This document shows positions 14,307 to 22,394 of a stretch of DNA of 40,741 bases, piece by piece. Origin of the DNA: a virus; IMG/VR virus record IMGVR_UViG_3300023257_001087, positions 1 through 40,741 of that record; one strand, given 5' to 3'. The notes beneath the pieces were generated by a model. The model searched no databases. It saw nothing but the letters and a program-made list of their open reading frames with translations, and was not told where the DNA came from. Numbering within the stretch: the stretch's first letter is position 1; every line of letters starts with the position of its first letter. Position numbers and translations under genes: made by a program.

Positions 14307-15461
14307 TTAGCACCTCATCTTATTGATTGTAGTTAGCACTTCATCAACCGAGATATTGCCTAAACACGGCAATTCACCCACATGATAATCCTGGCACACA
14401 TCATACCAACAGGATTTGACAGCATTGCCAGATAGGGTAGGTTTTTTTACACACTTCCCGTCAATCGGTACACAAAACGGGTAAGATTGAGTCATTACTC
14501 TTCCATTTGTATTGCCAAACAGCCCAATACACGGAACATCCATTGCACCGGCAAGATGTAAGATTAAGCTGTCATTCGTTATGATAAGATCGCATAAACT
14601 TATAATTGCCCCTACATGCCTTAGTGAATATCTAAATTCTTTCAATCCAGGATGTGCCCCGCCCACCTTTCTATCCAGAACAAGAACCCTGTTCTTTGGC
14701 CTCAATTTCTTTTTCAGATCATCAAAACCATGCCATGTCTTACCGGGAACACTTGCTGTAGTGCCTAACCCGATTGTGAATTTATCGTCTTTCACAATCC
14801 TCTTGGCTTTTTCCAACTCTTCAGCCGTGGGAAAATAAGAGGGTTTTCTAAATGGACTATCTTCTAATCCAATCACCTTTAACCATGTATTTGTTCTCAA
14901 TACATTTTTAGATTCAAGTGTGTGAACTTTTATTTTATCAAGATCAATAAATATAGTATCTTTCTTGGGTGGACTGACAAAAGGATTGTTAAATAAAAGT
15001 TCTTCCATGTGTTTTTTTACCTTAAAACTTACCTCATAACCTATGCTGCAAAGCGACTCGGCCAGACAAGTTGCCCTCAGTACATCGCCAAAATTCCCGT
15101 TATATTTGATGGTGAAATGTTTTTTTTCAAGTACATCATCTTGTTTCGATAGGATTGTAGGGGTTTGGATGGGCTTAATTTTGTATGCATCTTTGAAATG
15201 CTTGACTTCTTTTGCCAGCACTACCGGAACCGGACGGGGCCGATTCTTTATAAAGGTATATTCCTCACCCTTAAATTTTATAGTTTTGGTTTCGTGAATA
15301 CCTACGTATGAAACCAGTACCGATTCGGGAATTATACATAGTCCCCGATCCAGATATGGCTTTGCTTCATTCGCTGGGAGTTCTTTTATTCCCCCCTTTT
15401 TGACTCTGCCGTAAGACGTGATCTGGTTGTCTGTCCACTCTATTATTACTGTTTTTTTCAT
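14307..15461 (-). CDS. GT9 (heptosyltransferase-like) glycosyltransferase with extra N-terminal domain
   Basis: From about residue 115 the protein follows glycosyltransferase family 9: FTIKYNGNFGDVLRATCLAE (acceptor-side Rossmann start), FTIGLGTTASVPGKTW, and then LCDLIITNDSLILHLAGAMD and PCIGLFGNTNG, the ADP-heptose or nucleotide-binding signature with NDS and HLAGA. The first 110 residues are unrelated (MKKTVIIEWTDNQITSYGRV, GEEYTFIKNRPRPVPVVLAK) and look like a small virion-associated domain. It overlaps its upstream gene by 4 nt. It may glycosylate the virion or host lipopolysaccharide core. Confidence 0.82.
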   Translation of the reverse strand: MKKTVIIEWTDNQITSYGRVKKGGIKELPANEAKPYLDRGLCIIPESVLVSYVGIHETKTIKFKGEEYTFIKNRPRPVPVVLAKEVKHFKDAYKIKPIQTPTILSKQDDVLEKKHFTIKYNGNFGDVLRATCLAESLCSIGYEVSFKVKKHMEELLFNNPFVSPPKKDTIFIDLDKIKVHTLESKNVLRTNTWLKVIGLEDSPFRKPSYFPTAEELEKAKRIVKDDKFTIGLGTTASVPGKTWHGFDDLKKKLRPKNRVLVLDRKVGGAHPGLKEFRYSLRHVGAIISLCDLIITNDSLILHLAGAMDVPCIGLFGNTNGRVMTQSYPFCVPIDGKCVKKPTLSGNAVKSCWYDVCQDYHVGELPCLGNISVDEVLTTINKMRC

Positions 15462-15952
15462 GTTGATCTTTTTTTAGAAGTGTACTTTTTTCTCCGAGAT
15501 TTCTTTCTGTGGGTTGTTGGTTTGGATTCTACGATAGAGCTCGGTGCCTCTATGGGTTCTGTTTCGGGCGGTGGCCCCTTGGGAAATCCATCTGACTCTA
15601 TTTCAATTGCGGTGTCCTTTTTATCCTTATCATTTTCGGGTTTTGGTATATAAACCTCCCCATCATGCAGTGTGTATGCTCCTGGCTCAACTGTTCCACC
15701 CCCCACATAACCTTTTTTCGATTCCACTTCTTTAGTTGTGGAGTCGTTCTTATTCTTAGTGGGTATTGGCTTCTCTGCGTTTCTGGGAATACCCCAATTT
15801 TTATAACTTGGTGTTGGTTCTACCACATACTCCGCAATCCCTCTCTTAACCTCTAAGTCCGCTATTTCGGCATCAACTAGTGGTTCATCACCAGCTTTCA
15901 CCTTCCCGTGATTGGTATCTTGATCGACTAAATATCTAACCTTTTTCTTCAT
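15458..15952 (-). CDS. hypothetical protein with basic C-terminus, 164 aa
   Basis: The N-terminal 50 residues (VRYLVDQDTNHGKVKAGDEP, then VDAEIADLEVKRG) look like a small beta domain. The rest is low-complexity and charged, rich in Pro, Lys and Glu, ending in THRKKSRRKKYTSKKRST. Similar N-terminal domains occur in head-tail joining region proteins, but I cannot name the family. It lies between the tail-completion-like gene and the GT9 gene, whose own N-terminal domain is of similar style. Confidence 0.6.
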   Translation of the reverse strand: MKKKVRYLVDQDTNHGKVKAGDEPLVDAEIADLEVKRGIAEYVVEPTPSYKNWGIPRNAEKPIPTKNKNDSTTKEVESKKGYVGGGTVEPGAYTLHDGEVYIPKPENDKDKKDTAIEIESDGFPKGPPPETEPIEAPSSIVESKPTTHRKKSRRKKYTSKKRST

Positions 15953-15964
15953 TTTACACCTCCC

Positions 15965-16399
15965 CTAATCTCTATCTGTCGGGTTTTCATCAAGCTTGCA
16001 CTGAACCGAAACAATAGTATAAAATTTGTTCTGATTCTGTGCATCATAACCCCAGTGTGTTTTTCCGATTAACAAAAACCCTATGGTATTGCTTAAATCA
16101 AGGCTAGTCCCGAGAGCCTGTCTAATGTATTGATCCGACAATATCTGTGCATCATCGCCATCCTCAAGATTGTCCTCCAGCATTGTAGCAACAATCTCAA
16201 AATGATAAGTGGCAGCCACGTTATAATTCGATCCGAACTCTTCCTTTCTTTCTTCCGAGTCGGTTTTCCTGACCGTTATAGCATCCAGTTGGTCTGGCGT
16301 TGGCCGTTTCTCAATTAAGAATTTCTTAAACATATTCTGAAGATCATTATCATCTTCAAGCTGTTCTTTTAGTTTTTTTCTAACTGCCTTTAAGCTCAT
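15965..16399 (-). CDS. probable head-tail completion/tail terminator protein, 144 aa
   Basis: A 144-residue soluble protein beginning MSLKAVRKKLKEQLEDDNDL, with a long beta-rich middle (NYNVAATYHFEIVATMLEDN) and an ending typical of neck proteins (FYTIVSVQCKLDENPTDRD). Its position, a few genes after the major capsid and gpG-like genes, is where tail-terminator or minor-tail completion proteins lie. Assignment rests on context and general shape, not on a clear motif. It overlaps its upstream neighbour by 20 nt. Confidence 0.5.
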   Translation of the reverse strand: MSLKAVRKKLKEQLEDDNDLQNMFKKFLIEKRPTPDQLDAITVRKTDSEERKEEFGSNYNVAATYHFEIVATMLEDNLEDGDDAQILSDQYIRQALGTSLDLSNTIGFLLIGKTHWGYDAQNQNKFYTIVSVQCKLDENPTDRD

Positions 16400-16613
16400 T
16401 CTTTTTTTTCTCCAGTAATTTCCATAAGATCATGCAATCGGCAACATTTTTATGTGTGTGAAAAGCTCCCCTGGCTCTTTCTCTGGCATCATCCAGATTT
16501 CCCTTAAGTTCCTCGATGGTTGATATGTCCCCATATATTTCCAGGGAATGTATTAATGCTTTCTTATAGTTGGGGTGTTCTCCCCTTGCTTCCTTCTCAA
16601 TGAATACCAGCAT
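16380..16613 (-). CDS. small hypothetical protein, 77 aa
   Basis: I place the start at the ATG at 16613 (MLVFIEKEARGEHPNYKKAL), preceded by GGGGAAA; a TTG twelve bases further upstream is possible. The protein is helical and charged with no membrane segment (DDARERARGAFHTHKNVAD, WKLLEKKKNELKG). No family is recognised. The start lies directly downstream of a terminator U-tract, so it may begin a separate transcript or be expressed by read-through. Confidence 0.5.
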   Translation of the reverse strand: MLVFIEKEARGEHPNYKKALIHSLEIYGDISTIEELKGNLDDARERARGAFHTHKNVADCMILWKLLEKKKNELKGS

Positions 16614-16621
16614 TGGTTTCC

Positions 16622-16659
16622 CCAATAAAAAAACGACACCCGATTAACTCAAGTGCCGT
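16622..16659 (-). terminator. rho-independent terminator
   Basis: On the minus strand ACGGCAC pairs with GTGTCGT (one G-T pair) around a 13-base loop, followed by TTTTTTTATTGGG. It shares CCCAATAAAAAAA and GACACC with the terminator at 17179-17214. Confidence 0.75.
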
Positions 16660-16685
16660 CTTAAAATCAATTAATATTGTAGTTA

Positions 16686-16934
16686 TTATCTATGCTTCGC
16701 CCATTCTAATAGGGGTCTAAAAGATTCAGAATCATAGCCATTACCATGAAAGACAAAAAGCATTTCAGTTTCCTTGTGAATGTATATGGTATGACACTCT
16801 CCATCGGTTCTATTGTGCCGTGGTGCTTTCATGTATTCCCTAACATTACATGCTTCTAAAAATTCATTTAGATCATTGTAATTCATCCAATTTCCAGCTC
16901 GGCAAAGTTCATCAATATTTTTCAATAGTATCAT
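16686..16934 (-). CDS. hypothetical protein, 82 aa
   Basis: The protein begins MILLKNIDELCRAGNWMNYN and has a compact mixed composition with an aromatic strand near the end (EMLFVFHGNGYDSESFRPL). The ATG sits behind GGGAG. It is isolated by terminator hairpins on both sides (16622-16659 and 17179-17214), suggesting a small independent unit with the gene at 16990. No family is recognised. Confidence 0.55.
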   Translation of the reverse strand: MILLKNIDELCRAGNWMNYNDLNEFLEACNVREYMKAPRHNRTDGECHTIYIHKETEMLFVFHGNGYDSESFRPLLEWAKHR

Positions 16935-16989
16935 TCTCCCATTTTACATAATTCTCTATAATTAATTTATAATGCCACAATCTATATCT

Positions 16990-17166
16990 TTAATCAAATA
17001 TTAATTTTAGAATATCTTCTGCCGCTTGATTCCTTGTCTTGCAATCAGTAATGCCATAGCGGTCATGTAGCAACATGGCTACATTACTCACATAAGCCAG
17101 TTTCAGACCTTCATCTTTTTTAAGCGCATCTCCCATCACTTTCCTTGCTCTTTTTACGGTAATCAT
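16990..17166 (-). CDS. small basic hypothetical protein, 58 aa
   Basis: I choose the ATG at 17166 (MITVKRARKVMGDALKKDEG) over the TTG at 17181, which lies in the terminator tail. The protein is helical (LAYVSNVAMLLHDRYG, NQAAEDILKLIFD) and could be a small DNA- or protein-binding helical bundle, but no family is evident. A 55-nt AT-rich gap separates it from the next gene. Confidence 0.5.
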   Translation of the reverse strand: MITVKRARKVMGDALKKDEGLKLAYVSNVAMLLHDRYGITDCKTRNQAAEDILKLIFD

Positions 17167-17178
17167 TTTAATTTCACC

Positions 17179-17214
17179 CAATAAAAAAATGACACCTAAA
17201 TGTTATGGGTGTCA
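17179..17214 (-). terminator. rho-independent terminator
   Basis: TGACACC (17190-17196) and GGTGTCA (17208-17214) form a perfect stem. On the minus strand it is followed by TTTTTTTATTGGG. It begins six bases after the stop of the gene at 17221-17526. Confidence 0.85.
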
Positions 17215-17220
17215 CTTTTG

Positions 17221-17526
17221 TTAATCTGTTGTGGTTTGGTTTATTTGGTCATTCAATATTTCTTCTGTTTTTATCTCTCGGCATAAAAACTCTATTTCTT
17301 TTTCTATAAATTTGCATTCATATTCCCACATTTTAATTCCAGCAATGGGAAATAATTGGGGCACAGCTGCTTCCCCTTTTACTTTTAAAAACCCGTTGGG
17401 TTCTATTGTTATGTGATATCGCCTTCCGACAGAAGACTCTATTGTCAGTTCTTTTGTTTGTGCTGCTCTATCCACACATTTAAACGGTGCATTGATTAAA
17501 TCTGTTATTTGTTGTTTCGTATCCAC
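17221..17526 (-). CDS. hypothetical protein, 101 aa
   Basis: The open frame extends upstream into the gpG-like gene, but the real start is most likely the GTG at 17526, nine bases after AGGAG. The 101-residue protein starts MDTKQQITDLINAPFKCVDR. Its centre is beta-rich (LTIESSVGRRYHITIEPNGF, LKVKGEAAVPQLFPIAG) and its C-terminal helix acidic (ECKFIEKEIEFLCREIKTEE). It lies immediately after the virion morphogenesis gene and before a terminator, so a minor neck function is possible. No family is recognised. Confidence 0.55.
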   Translation of the reverse strand: MDTKQQITDLINAPFKCVDRAAQTKELTIESSVGRRYHITIEPNGFLKVKGEAAVPQLFPIAGIKMWEYECKFIEKEIEFLCREIKTEEILNDQINQTTTD

Positions 17527-17548
17527 TGTCTTGTCTCCTATTAATGTT

Positions 17549-18031
17549 TCATCTTTTAGATAATGCCTTATCAACAAACCTTCCAGCCTCTTTATCCAGT
17601 GCCTTTTCGTCTTCCGGCGTGATATCCAGTACAACACGTTTCTTAACATTCCCCTTGCCAAAATGATGTTGCATATACTTCTTGCCTTCAGGTGACATGA
17701 AGAATATCTTGGCCTCGGTAGCACTTACATCTTTGGTTAAAGCTGCGTGCATATGACCATAATCAATCAAGATATGTGCGTCTCCACGTCTATCTCCCCC
17801 TGCATATTTTGCATCTTTGTATTTTGACTTGTCGCTTCTCTTTTGCTTTTTAGTGGATTCGGCAAGTTCCGGCCATTGAACACCCCCATAAGATTCTCCG
17901 CCCCCCCTGATTTCCCATTTCTTTTGAGTAAGTTTTATAAAATACCCCGCCAAGTCCTCCATCAAAGGTTTTGTATCTCCTAGCCTCTCGGCCAGCTTTT
18001 CTATGTCTTTCGGCAATTGTGATATATCCAC
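17549..18031 (-). CDS. phage virion morphogenesis protein, Mu gpG-like
   Basis: The 160-residue protein has the pattern of the gpG/tail-completion family: an N-terminal helix (DIEKLAERLGDTKPLMEDLA, GYFIKLTQKKWEIRGG), the conserved GGVQWPELAESTKKQK (a W-x-x-L-x-x-x-T motif), then HILIDYGHMHAALTKDVSAT (L-x-x-S/Y-G-x-[LM] region) and YMQHHFGKGN near the end. Members act in head completion or tail joining. The order capsid, small neck proteins, gpG agrees with that role. Confidence 0.8.
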   Translation of the reverse strand: MDISQLPKDIEKLAERLGDTKPLMEDLAGYFIKLTQKKWEIRGGGESYGGVQWPELAESTKKQKRSDKSKYKDAKYAGGDRRGDAHILIDYGHMHAALTKDVSATEAKIFFMSPEGKKYMQHHFGKGNVKKRVVLDITPEDEKALDKEAGRFVDKALSKR

Positions 18032-18058
18032 TATTTATTCACTTCTTTCCTTTACTTG

Positions 18059-18244
18059 TTAATATCTAATAACTAAAATCAAATAGTTGTCATTAATTAT
18101 CGGTGATATGTTGGGGGACATAACCTCTCTGCCATCATTAACCTCTGGAAGGTTTTTCCACCAATCATTAAGTTCCTTCTCTAGTTCCTCTGGCTTCTTA
18201 CTCATTCCTGGCCCATATAACCCAAATACCTTAAATTCTGGCAT
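18059..18244 (-). CDS. small hypothetical protein, 61 aa
   Basis: The ATG follows GGGAGAAAGAGC. The protein starts MPEFKVFGLYGPGMSKKPEE, contains a charged helix (ELEKELNDWWKNLPE) and ends with a hydrophobic strand (NDNYLILVIRY). This looks like a small folded domain rather than a membrane protein. It lies between the lipoprotein and the gpG-like gene. No family is recognised. Confidence 0.5.
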   Translation of the reverse strand: MPEFKVFGLYGPGMSKKPEELEKELNDWWKNLPEVNDGREVMSPNISPIINDNYLILVIRY

Positions 18245-18277
18245 GCTCTTTCTCCCTGTAATTCAGGATTCAATAAT

Positions 18278-18604
18278 TTAAAATATACCGAGCAACTTTT
18301 TCTTCTCTACGTTGACTTCCGGCTTTACATCAACATCAATATCAGCACTTGGTTTAATACTTGCTACATCTCCCAGTTGTTTCATGATATTGCTGATAAT
18401 GGTTTCCATATTGTTACTGATAATAGTCTCCATTTCATTGCTGATCTTTGTCAGCATTTCATTTGAAACTTCGGCAGTGCCTATCTCTTTTTCCACATTA
18501 GACAATACATAAAACTGATTAGCGCTACAGCCCGACATAAATATCCACACCACAAGTGTCAGTAAAATATTTAACCCTAATCCTACTTTCCAAACGTCTT
18601 TCAT
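18278..18604 (-). CDS. putative lipoprotein, 108 aa
   Basis: The N-terminus MKDVWKVGLGLNILLTLVVW runs into IFMSGCSANQ, a type II signal with lipobox cysteine C26. The mature part has an imperfect internal repeat (NEMLTKISNEMETIISNNME followed by TIISNIMKQLGD) that should form a long amphipathic helix or coiled coil. It ends in a D/V/K-rich stretch. A coiled-coil lipoprotein in a phage could be an outer spanin or an exclusion-type surface protein. The role is inferred only from architecture. Confidence 0.6.
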   Translation of the reverse strand: MKDVWKVGLGLNILLTLVVWIFMSGCSANQFYVLSNVEKEIGTAEVSNEMLTKISNEMETIISNNMETIISNIMKQLGDVASIKPSADIDVDVKPEVNVEKKKLLGIF

Positions 18605-18774
18605 TTCTTTTTCCCCTTATGATTTTTCATTAAACCCCCACACAACCTATTAGCTCCCGAAATTCTTTCTCGCCAATCTGCCTTTTTATTTGTCATCCCG
18701 AACATCTTCCACCAAAACTTAGGCAGCATTAACAATCTCTTCCATCTCGGTCTAACCTTTAATTCGATTTCCAT
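18601..18774 (-). CDS. small basic protein, 57 aa
   Basis: The ATG at 18774 gives MEIELKVRPRWKRLLMLPKF followed by WWKMFGMTNKKADWRERI, a cationic, Trp-rich amphipathic peptide. An upstream in-frame start would overlap the previous gene much further. It overlaps the lipoprotein gene by 4 nt and the upstream gene by 23 nt. It may associate with membranes, but no family is recognised. Confidence 0.5.
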   Translation of the reverse strand: MEIELKVRPRWKRLLMLPKFWWKMFGMTNKKADWRERISGANRLCGGLMKNHKGKKK

Positions 18775-19099
18775 TCTTTCGCACCAATATCCATTCGCGG
18801 GGATTAGTAGCATTAATCGTTCTTACGGCGGTTACAGACTTTCCATAATTAGAGGTTACCATATAACCCTCACCTCCACTTACGTGTCTCACTATATCCC
18901 CAGCCTTCAATTCACTCATTTCTTTTTCTGTCATATGATTAATTAGGTCTTGTTCTTCTGGCCCTCCTACTGTAGCGACAAAATCTTGAGCATTATCAAT
19001 TGCCTCAATTAGCTGCTTTACAGCCTCAAGTCTTTCGCACCCCATTAATTCTACCTCTACCGTAGAATTTTCTCCCAATCTTTTTATGTTGTATTCCAT
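18752..19099 (-). CDS. hypothetical protein with KOW/SH3-like C-terminus, 115 aa
   Basis: I take the ATG at 19099, eight bases behind GGAGA; it encodes MEYNIKRLGENSTVEVELMG. A helical middle (LEAVKQLIEAIDNAQDFVA) leads to LKAGDIVRHVSGGEGYMVTS and AVRTINATNPREWILVRKNG, the strand-turn pattern of KOW/SH3-like barrels (G-D-x-V-x-H/V-x-G-x-x-G). Such small barrels occur in phage neck or nucleic-acid-associated proteins. Context favours a head-tail region role. Confidence 0.55.
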   Translation of the reverse strand: MEYNIKRLGENSTVEVELMGCERLEAVKQLIEAIDNAQDFVATVGGPEEQDLINHMTEKEMSELKAGDIVRHVSGGEGYMVTSNYGKSVTAVRTINATNPREWILVRKNGNRIKG

Positions 19100-19147
19100 G
19101 ATAAGTCTCCTTAAATTCATTATGGGGATTCCCATGATTTCCATCTC

Positions 19148-19843
19148 TTACCCCAACACTATTTCGGTACTCCCAAAAGTCTCTTGTTCCCATCGGGCAG
19201 CATAGGTTTTAAAAACAAATTCATCTTCCTCGGCAAAAACAGTATCACCCGCAGTAATGGTAAATGATATCTTCCTCTGATCCTCATACTTTTCTGAATC
19301 AGCTTGATTGGGATAAACACCCTCAGTAATATCATAATTGTAAAGCACTCCCGTCTTACTCCCAATTACTTCAAATGTTGGCTCAGTATCGGATATACAC
19401 CGCACAATCCATGATTCTGTAATGGTTTCATTGTCATCAACGGTGATTGCAGTTATCGTACCGTCACCCGTATTCTGAGAAGATGGTGTAGGTGTATCGG
19501 CACTGGCACAATAGCGCAGACCTCCTATAAGTTTTTCTGCTCTATCAAAATACTGTTTTTCCCGTTTTTCTCTGTCATCGTCCGTGATAATGGGATTGTC
19601 TCTCAGCATTAATGAGCGTGCATATTCAAGAGCAATCTGTTTGCAGGCCGACGTAACGTGGGTAGCGGGAATAGCGGTTCTGCCTTTTAGTTGATTGTCA
19701 ACCCAATTCTCAGACTCAGTTATAACTAGGTCAAGGGCAGTATCTTTTTCGGATTGCGTTAAATCGGGGTGAAGAGACTTTTCAAATTTCTCGCCGTTTG
19801 GGAAGACAAGCATAGTTGTGCTCGTTATGTAATTTCCTGCCAT
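19148..19843 (-). CDS. putative head-tail connector protein, 231 aa
   Basis: The first 110 residues (MAGNYITSTTMLVFPNGEKF, then KDTALDLVITESENWVDNQL, ACKQIALEYARSLMLRD and YFDRAEKLIGGLRY) form the helical pattern of gp6/DUF1320-type head completion proteins, in which two long helices pack around a short DN-containing loop. The C-terminal 110 residues are beta-rich and acidic (TITAGDTVFAEEDEFVFKTY), an added domain. Position two genes after the major capsid gene supports a connector role. Confidence 0.6.
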   Translation of the reverse strand: MAGNYITSTTMLVFPNGEKFEKSLHPDLTQSEKDTALDLVITESENWVDNQLKGRTAIPATHVTSACKQIALEYARSLMLRDNPIITDDDREKREKQYFDRAEKLIGGLRYCASADTPTPSSQNTGDGTITAITVDDNETITESWIVRCISDTEPTFEVIGSKTGVLYNYDITEGVYPNQADSEKYEDQRKISFTITAGDTVFAEEDEFVFKTYAARWEQETFGSTEIVLG

Positions 19844-19852
19844 TGTTACTCC

Positions 19853-20347
19853 TTAATCCTGTTCTTGCAGTTTGGGTCTATTCCTTGGAAAAACTCCCGG
19901 CTTTTCTTTCCCACCTGTTGCTTTCCCGTCCGCCCACTTAGAGGGTTTCTTTTTCGATTTCTTGCGAGGTTTTTTCTTCGACGGCTTTATGGGACTACTG
20001 GAATCATCACAACTCATAGGATTTGCCTTGGCAGAGTCAGTTGTTTTTTTGCCAGCCGGTTTCTCGATTTTTTCGAGTCGTTGATTGAGTTTATTTATTT
20101 CTTTATCCGGTGTTCCCACTTCAAATTTCCGATGTTTCCAATTGGCCGTATCTTTTCTTATCATGCGTAGAAGCTCGGAATAGTGATCTGCCGTAATAAA
20201 TACTGGTTCATTTCTGGGGCATCGTATATCTTTTTGAGGTTGCCCAGGGGCAATGCAAGGATTTGTAATTGTCTTAACTGGTTTCGGCCCAATATACGTG
20301 ATTTCATATTTCGTTATGGTGTCATAATTTTTCTTTTCTTCACTCAT
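19853..20347 (-). CDS. hypothetical protein with Lys-rich tail, 164 aa
   Basis: The N-terminal 75 residues (ITKYEITYIGPKPVKTITNP, then NEPVFITADHYSELLRMIRK) look folded. A helix follows (NKLNQRLEKIEKPAGKK), and the last 60 residues are low-complexity and strongly basic (PSKKKPRKKSKKKPSKWADG). The layout recalls small capsid-region proteins with DNA-contacting tails. It is the first gene after the capsid terminator. No family is recognised. Confidence 0.55.
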   Translation of the reverse strand: MSEEKKNYDTITKYEITYIGPKPVKTITNPCIAPGQPQKDIRCPRNEPVFITADHYSELLRMIRKDTANWKHRKFEVGTPDKEINKLNQRLEKIEKPAGKKTTDSAKANPMSCDDSSSPIKPSKKKPRKKSKKKPSKWADGKATGGKEKPGVFPRNRPKLQEQD

Positions 20348-20364
20348 TGTCTGGTCTCCTCTAA

Positions 20365-20396
20365 AAAATAATGGGGGGTGCCTTTTTACACCCCCC
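20365..20396 (-). terminator. rho-independent terminator after major capsid gene
   Basis: GGGGGGTG (20373-20380) and CACCCCCC (20389-20396) form an 8-bp G-C-rich stem with the loop between. On the minus strand it is followed by ATTATTTTTT. It lies 34 nt after the capsid stop and presumably shapes high capsid expression. Confidence 0.9.
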
Positions 20397-20429
20397 GGTT
20401 AATTATTGTATTTATCACACTAAAGCGTA

Positions 20430-21479
20430 TTAAGCGTTAGGGTTATTTGCGGCAGATTTGATCTGCTTAAGGTTTTCCGAGGTCATTACACTCGCCACGC
20501 GACACAGGGCAGAACCAACACCAATCTCGTTCTTGTAATCCCTGGTTTCGTCGGTGTAATAAATTCCCTCTACCATACTTCCATCGCCGGGATCATACCC
20601 TTCGACCGCATAAGACAAAGCCTCGCAACCCATTACCGTTGCCGTAGCAACAGCAATGCTTGGGGAGCTAGTCGAGGAAACGGTGGGAACCTGGTTGGTT
20701 TTGAACAGTGCCATACCATTCCAGTAACCAAACGGTGTAACTCCACCGTAGGGAGGTTTCTTGCCCTGGAATAACCAGTTCTCGATACCTCTTATATCGG
20801 CGTTTTGCTGATATTCCCTCCATGCACTTGTGATGGTAAGGTAATGAGCTTGCCTGGTATGGAGGAAAGCTATGTACTTTCCTTCCTCCCCACCAACGGG
20901 AATAGCATTATCTTCCTCAAGACTTTCTTTTGCCAGATCAAGATCATCCAAATCCAAGACATCGGTAGAGTCAATATCTGCCAGTCCAGTAGCATCACCA
21001 GCCCAGGTCACATCCGGCACGGTTCCACTAAAACCACCGCCAGTACCCGTGAGGGCCGTCAAAAGTGTGGTGTCTACATGCCTTGTCCAAAATCTGGACA
21101 GAAGCATTACCGCACGCTCTCTCATTGCAAAAGTGATTCTTCTGGCCGCAAGAAACTTCCAGGAAATACCCTTTTTTCTCAAGACCGGCGCCAGATTCAA
21201 CACCTCTGAATCAACATTATCTTCTTCCCCCTGCAACCTGCCGGTTACGGCAGTATCGTCAATATCGAGAGTTCTGATAATATTAATGGTATCTCCGGGC
21301 TCATCCAGCATGTCAACTTTCCTTATGATAGGCATGAGGTCACCCTCAGCCCCCATAAATTTAGAGGTTTTACATGCATTCATCGCCTTTTGATATATCC
21401 GTTTAGACGTAATAGTGGGGATCACCCCGCTAGTCCAATCGGTATCAGCCATCGCATTCATAATAGATTCATTCGCCAT
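20430..21479 (-). CDS. major capsid protein, N4-gp56 family
   Basis: A perfect GGAGG precedes the ATG. The 349-residue protein matches the N4-gp56-like capsid pattern: an N-terminal arm, then RKVDMLDEPGDTINIIRTLD (the glycine-containing E-loop region), KKGISWKFLAARRITFAMRE, the long helix MLLSRFWTRHVDTTLLTALT, FLHTRQAHYLTITSAWREYQ, and a C-terminal domain with GCEALSYAVEGYDPGDGSMV. A strong ribosome binding site and a terminator on each side fit the most abundant virion protein. It would form the capsid shell of HK97 fold. Confidence 0.85.
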   Translation of the reverse strand: MANESIMNAMADTDWTSGVIPTITSKRIYQKAMNACKTSKFMGAEGDLMPIIRKVDMLDEPGDTINIIRTLDIDDTAVTGRLQGEEDNVDSEVLNLAPVLRKKGISWKFLAARRITFAMRERAVMLLSRFWTRHVDTTLLTALTGTGGGFSGTVPDVTWAGDATGLADIDSTDVLDLDDLDLAKESLEEDNAIPVGGEEGKYIAFLHTRQAHYLTITSAWREYQQNADIRGIENWLFQGKKPPYGGVTPFGYWNGMALFKTNQVPTVSSTSSPSIAVATATVMGCEALSYAVEGYDPGDGSMVEGIYYTDETRDYKNEIGVGSALCRVASVMTSENLKQIKSAANNPNA

Positions 21480-21519
21480 ATTCTTTCACCTCCTTCTTTT
21501 CTGAATAAGAATATGGGCA

Positions 21520-21544
21520 CAAAAAAACCGAGATCATGTCTCGG
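21520..21544 (-). terminator. rho-independent terminator between scaffold and capsid genes
   Basis: CCGAGA (21528-21533) and TCTCGG (21539-21544) pair around a five-base loop. On the minus strand the stem is followed by TTTTTTTGTG. It sits about 40 nt upstream of the capsid start, so capsid mRNA may also come from a promoter in this 132-nt gap. Confidence 0.85.
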
Positions 21545-21611
21545 ATGTTTTCCATTCCCTAGTTGTCAGTGTGAAAATAAAATTATCTGTTTGACCTATC
21601 GATAATTTTAT

Positions 21612-22370
21612 TTAGCGGTTCCTTTCCTTTATCTCCATTCTTTTTTGGATTTCCAAAATTTCTGCTTCTTTTTCAGGTGTCATATCACCCTTGCTAAGTT
21701 CTGTAAGCCTTTTCATATCATCAGTCGGCTCTACTTTCTGCGGTTTTCGCAGCGGAGCATCGGGCTTGGGAGTAGTGATCGTGGGGTTGCTTTCTCTGTC
21801 CTTACCAAATTCGGCAACAATAGACTTTGCGATTTCCGAAGGATCTTCGGTATCTCCATTTTTACCGAGCCTTTCTTCAAGTTCTGCCTGCAATCCCCTT
21901 TGTTCAGTTGCATTGGGTATGATACCCGCCCGACTTAACTCCTCCATAAGCAGTACCCTTGCATTAAGATTAAGTATTTCTTTATCCTTAGATGTTTTGG
22001 TGCTTTCCAAAGTGCTGGCAAGGGTAGCTCTTTCCTTCTCAAGTTCAGAAAGTTTATCACCGACCAATAACAGTTCAGACTTGCCCCTGTCCTCTTCTTC
22101 CTTCTTTTTTTTCTCGAAGGTGGACAGCTTTTCGTTTGTGGATTCAAGTATTTCCTTAAGGCTTTTAACCTCATCGTCCTTTTCGGTAATGCGATTAATC
22201 AGCTTGTTGCTATGAACTTTTACCTTTTCATCCTTGAGGGGGTCGTAGTTCGGGTGCCCGGGATCGGCGGCAGTTAATTTAGGCAGGCCGGGTTCTTCTG
22301 TTGTGAGTGGTGCTAGGGGTGGGGTTACTACTTGATCGATTACATCTGTTTTAATGTTGTCTTCTGTCAT
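21612..22370 (-). CDS. probable scaffolding protein, 252 aa
   Basis: The protein is highly charged and helical, with a central coiled coil of about 100 residues (KLINRITEKDDEVKSLKEIL, KLSELEKERATLASTLEST and DKEILNLNARVLLMEELSRA). The ends are disordered and Pro/Thr-rich. This composition and the position immediately upstream of the capsid gene are typical of phage capsid scaffolds. No protease domain is visible. The ATG lies behind AAGGAGG. Confidence 0.75.
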   Translation of the reverse strand: MTEDNIKTDVIDQVVTPPLAPLTTEEPGLPKLTAADPGHPNYDPLKDEKVKVHSNKLINRITEKDDEVKSLKEILESTNEKLSTFEKKKKEEEDRGKSELLLVGDKLSELEKERATLASTLESTKTSKDKEILNLNARVLLMEELSRAGIIPNATEQRGLQAELEERLGKNGDTEDPSEIAKSIVAEFGKDRESNPTITTPKPDAPLRKPQKVEPTDDMKRLTELSKGDMTPEKEAEILEIQKRMEIKERNR

Positions 22371-22394
22371 GGTTGTTTCCTCCTTAAAATTTAC

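Noticed and set aside
20872-21393. Plus-strand ORF, 173 aa, antisense to the capsid gene
   Set aside because: No ribosome binding site and no protein-like pattern; it lies wholly opposite a well-supported capsid gene.
21691-22215. Long plus-strand ORF, 174 aa, Ser/Leu-rich
   Set aside because: It is the reverse-complement shadow of the scaffold coiled-coil; composition mirrors Glu/Lys codons.
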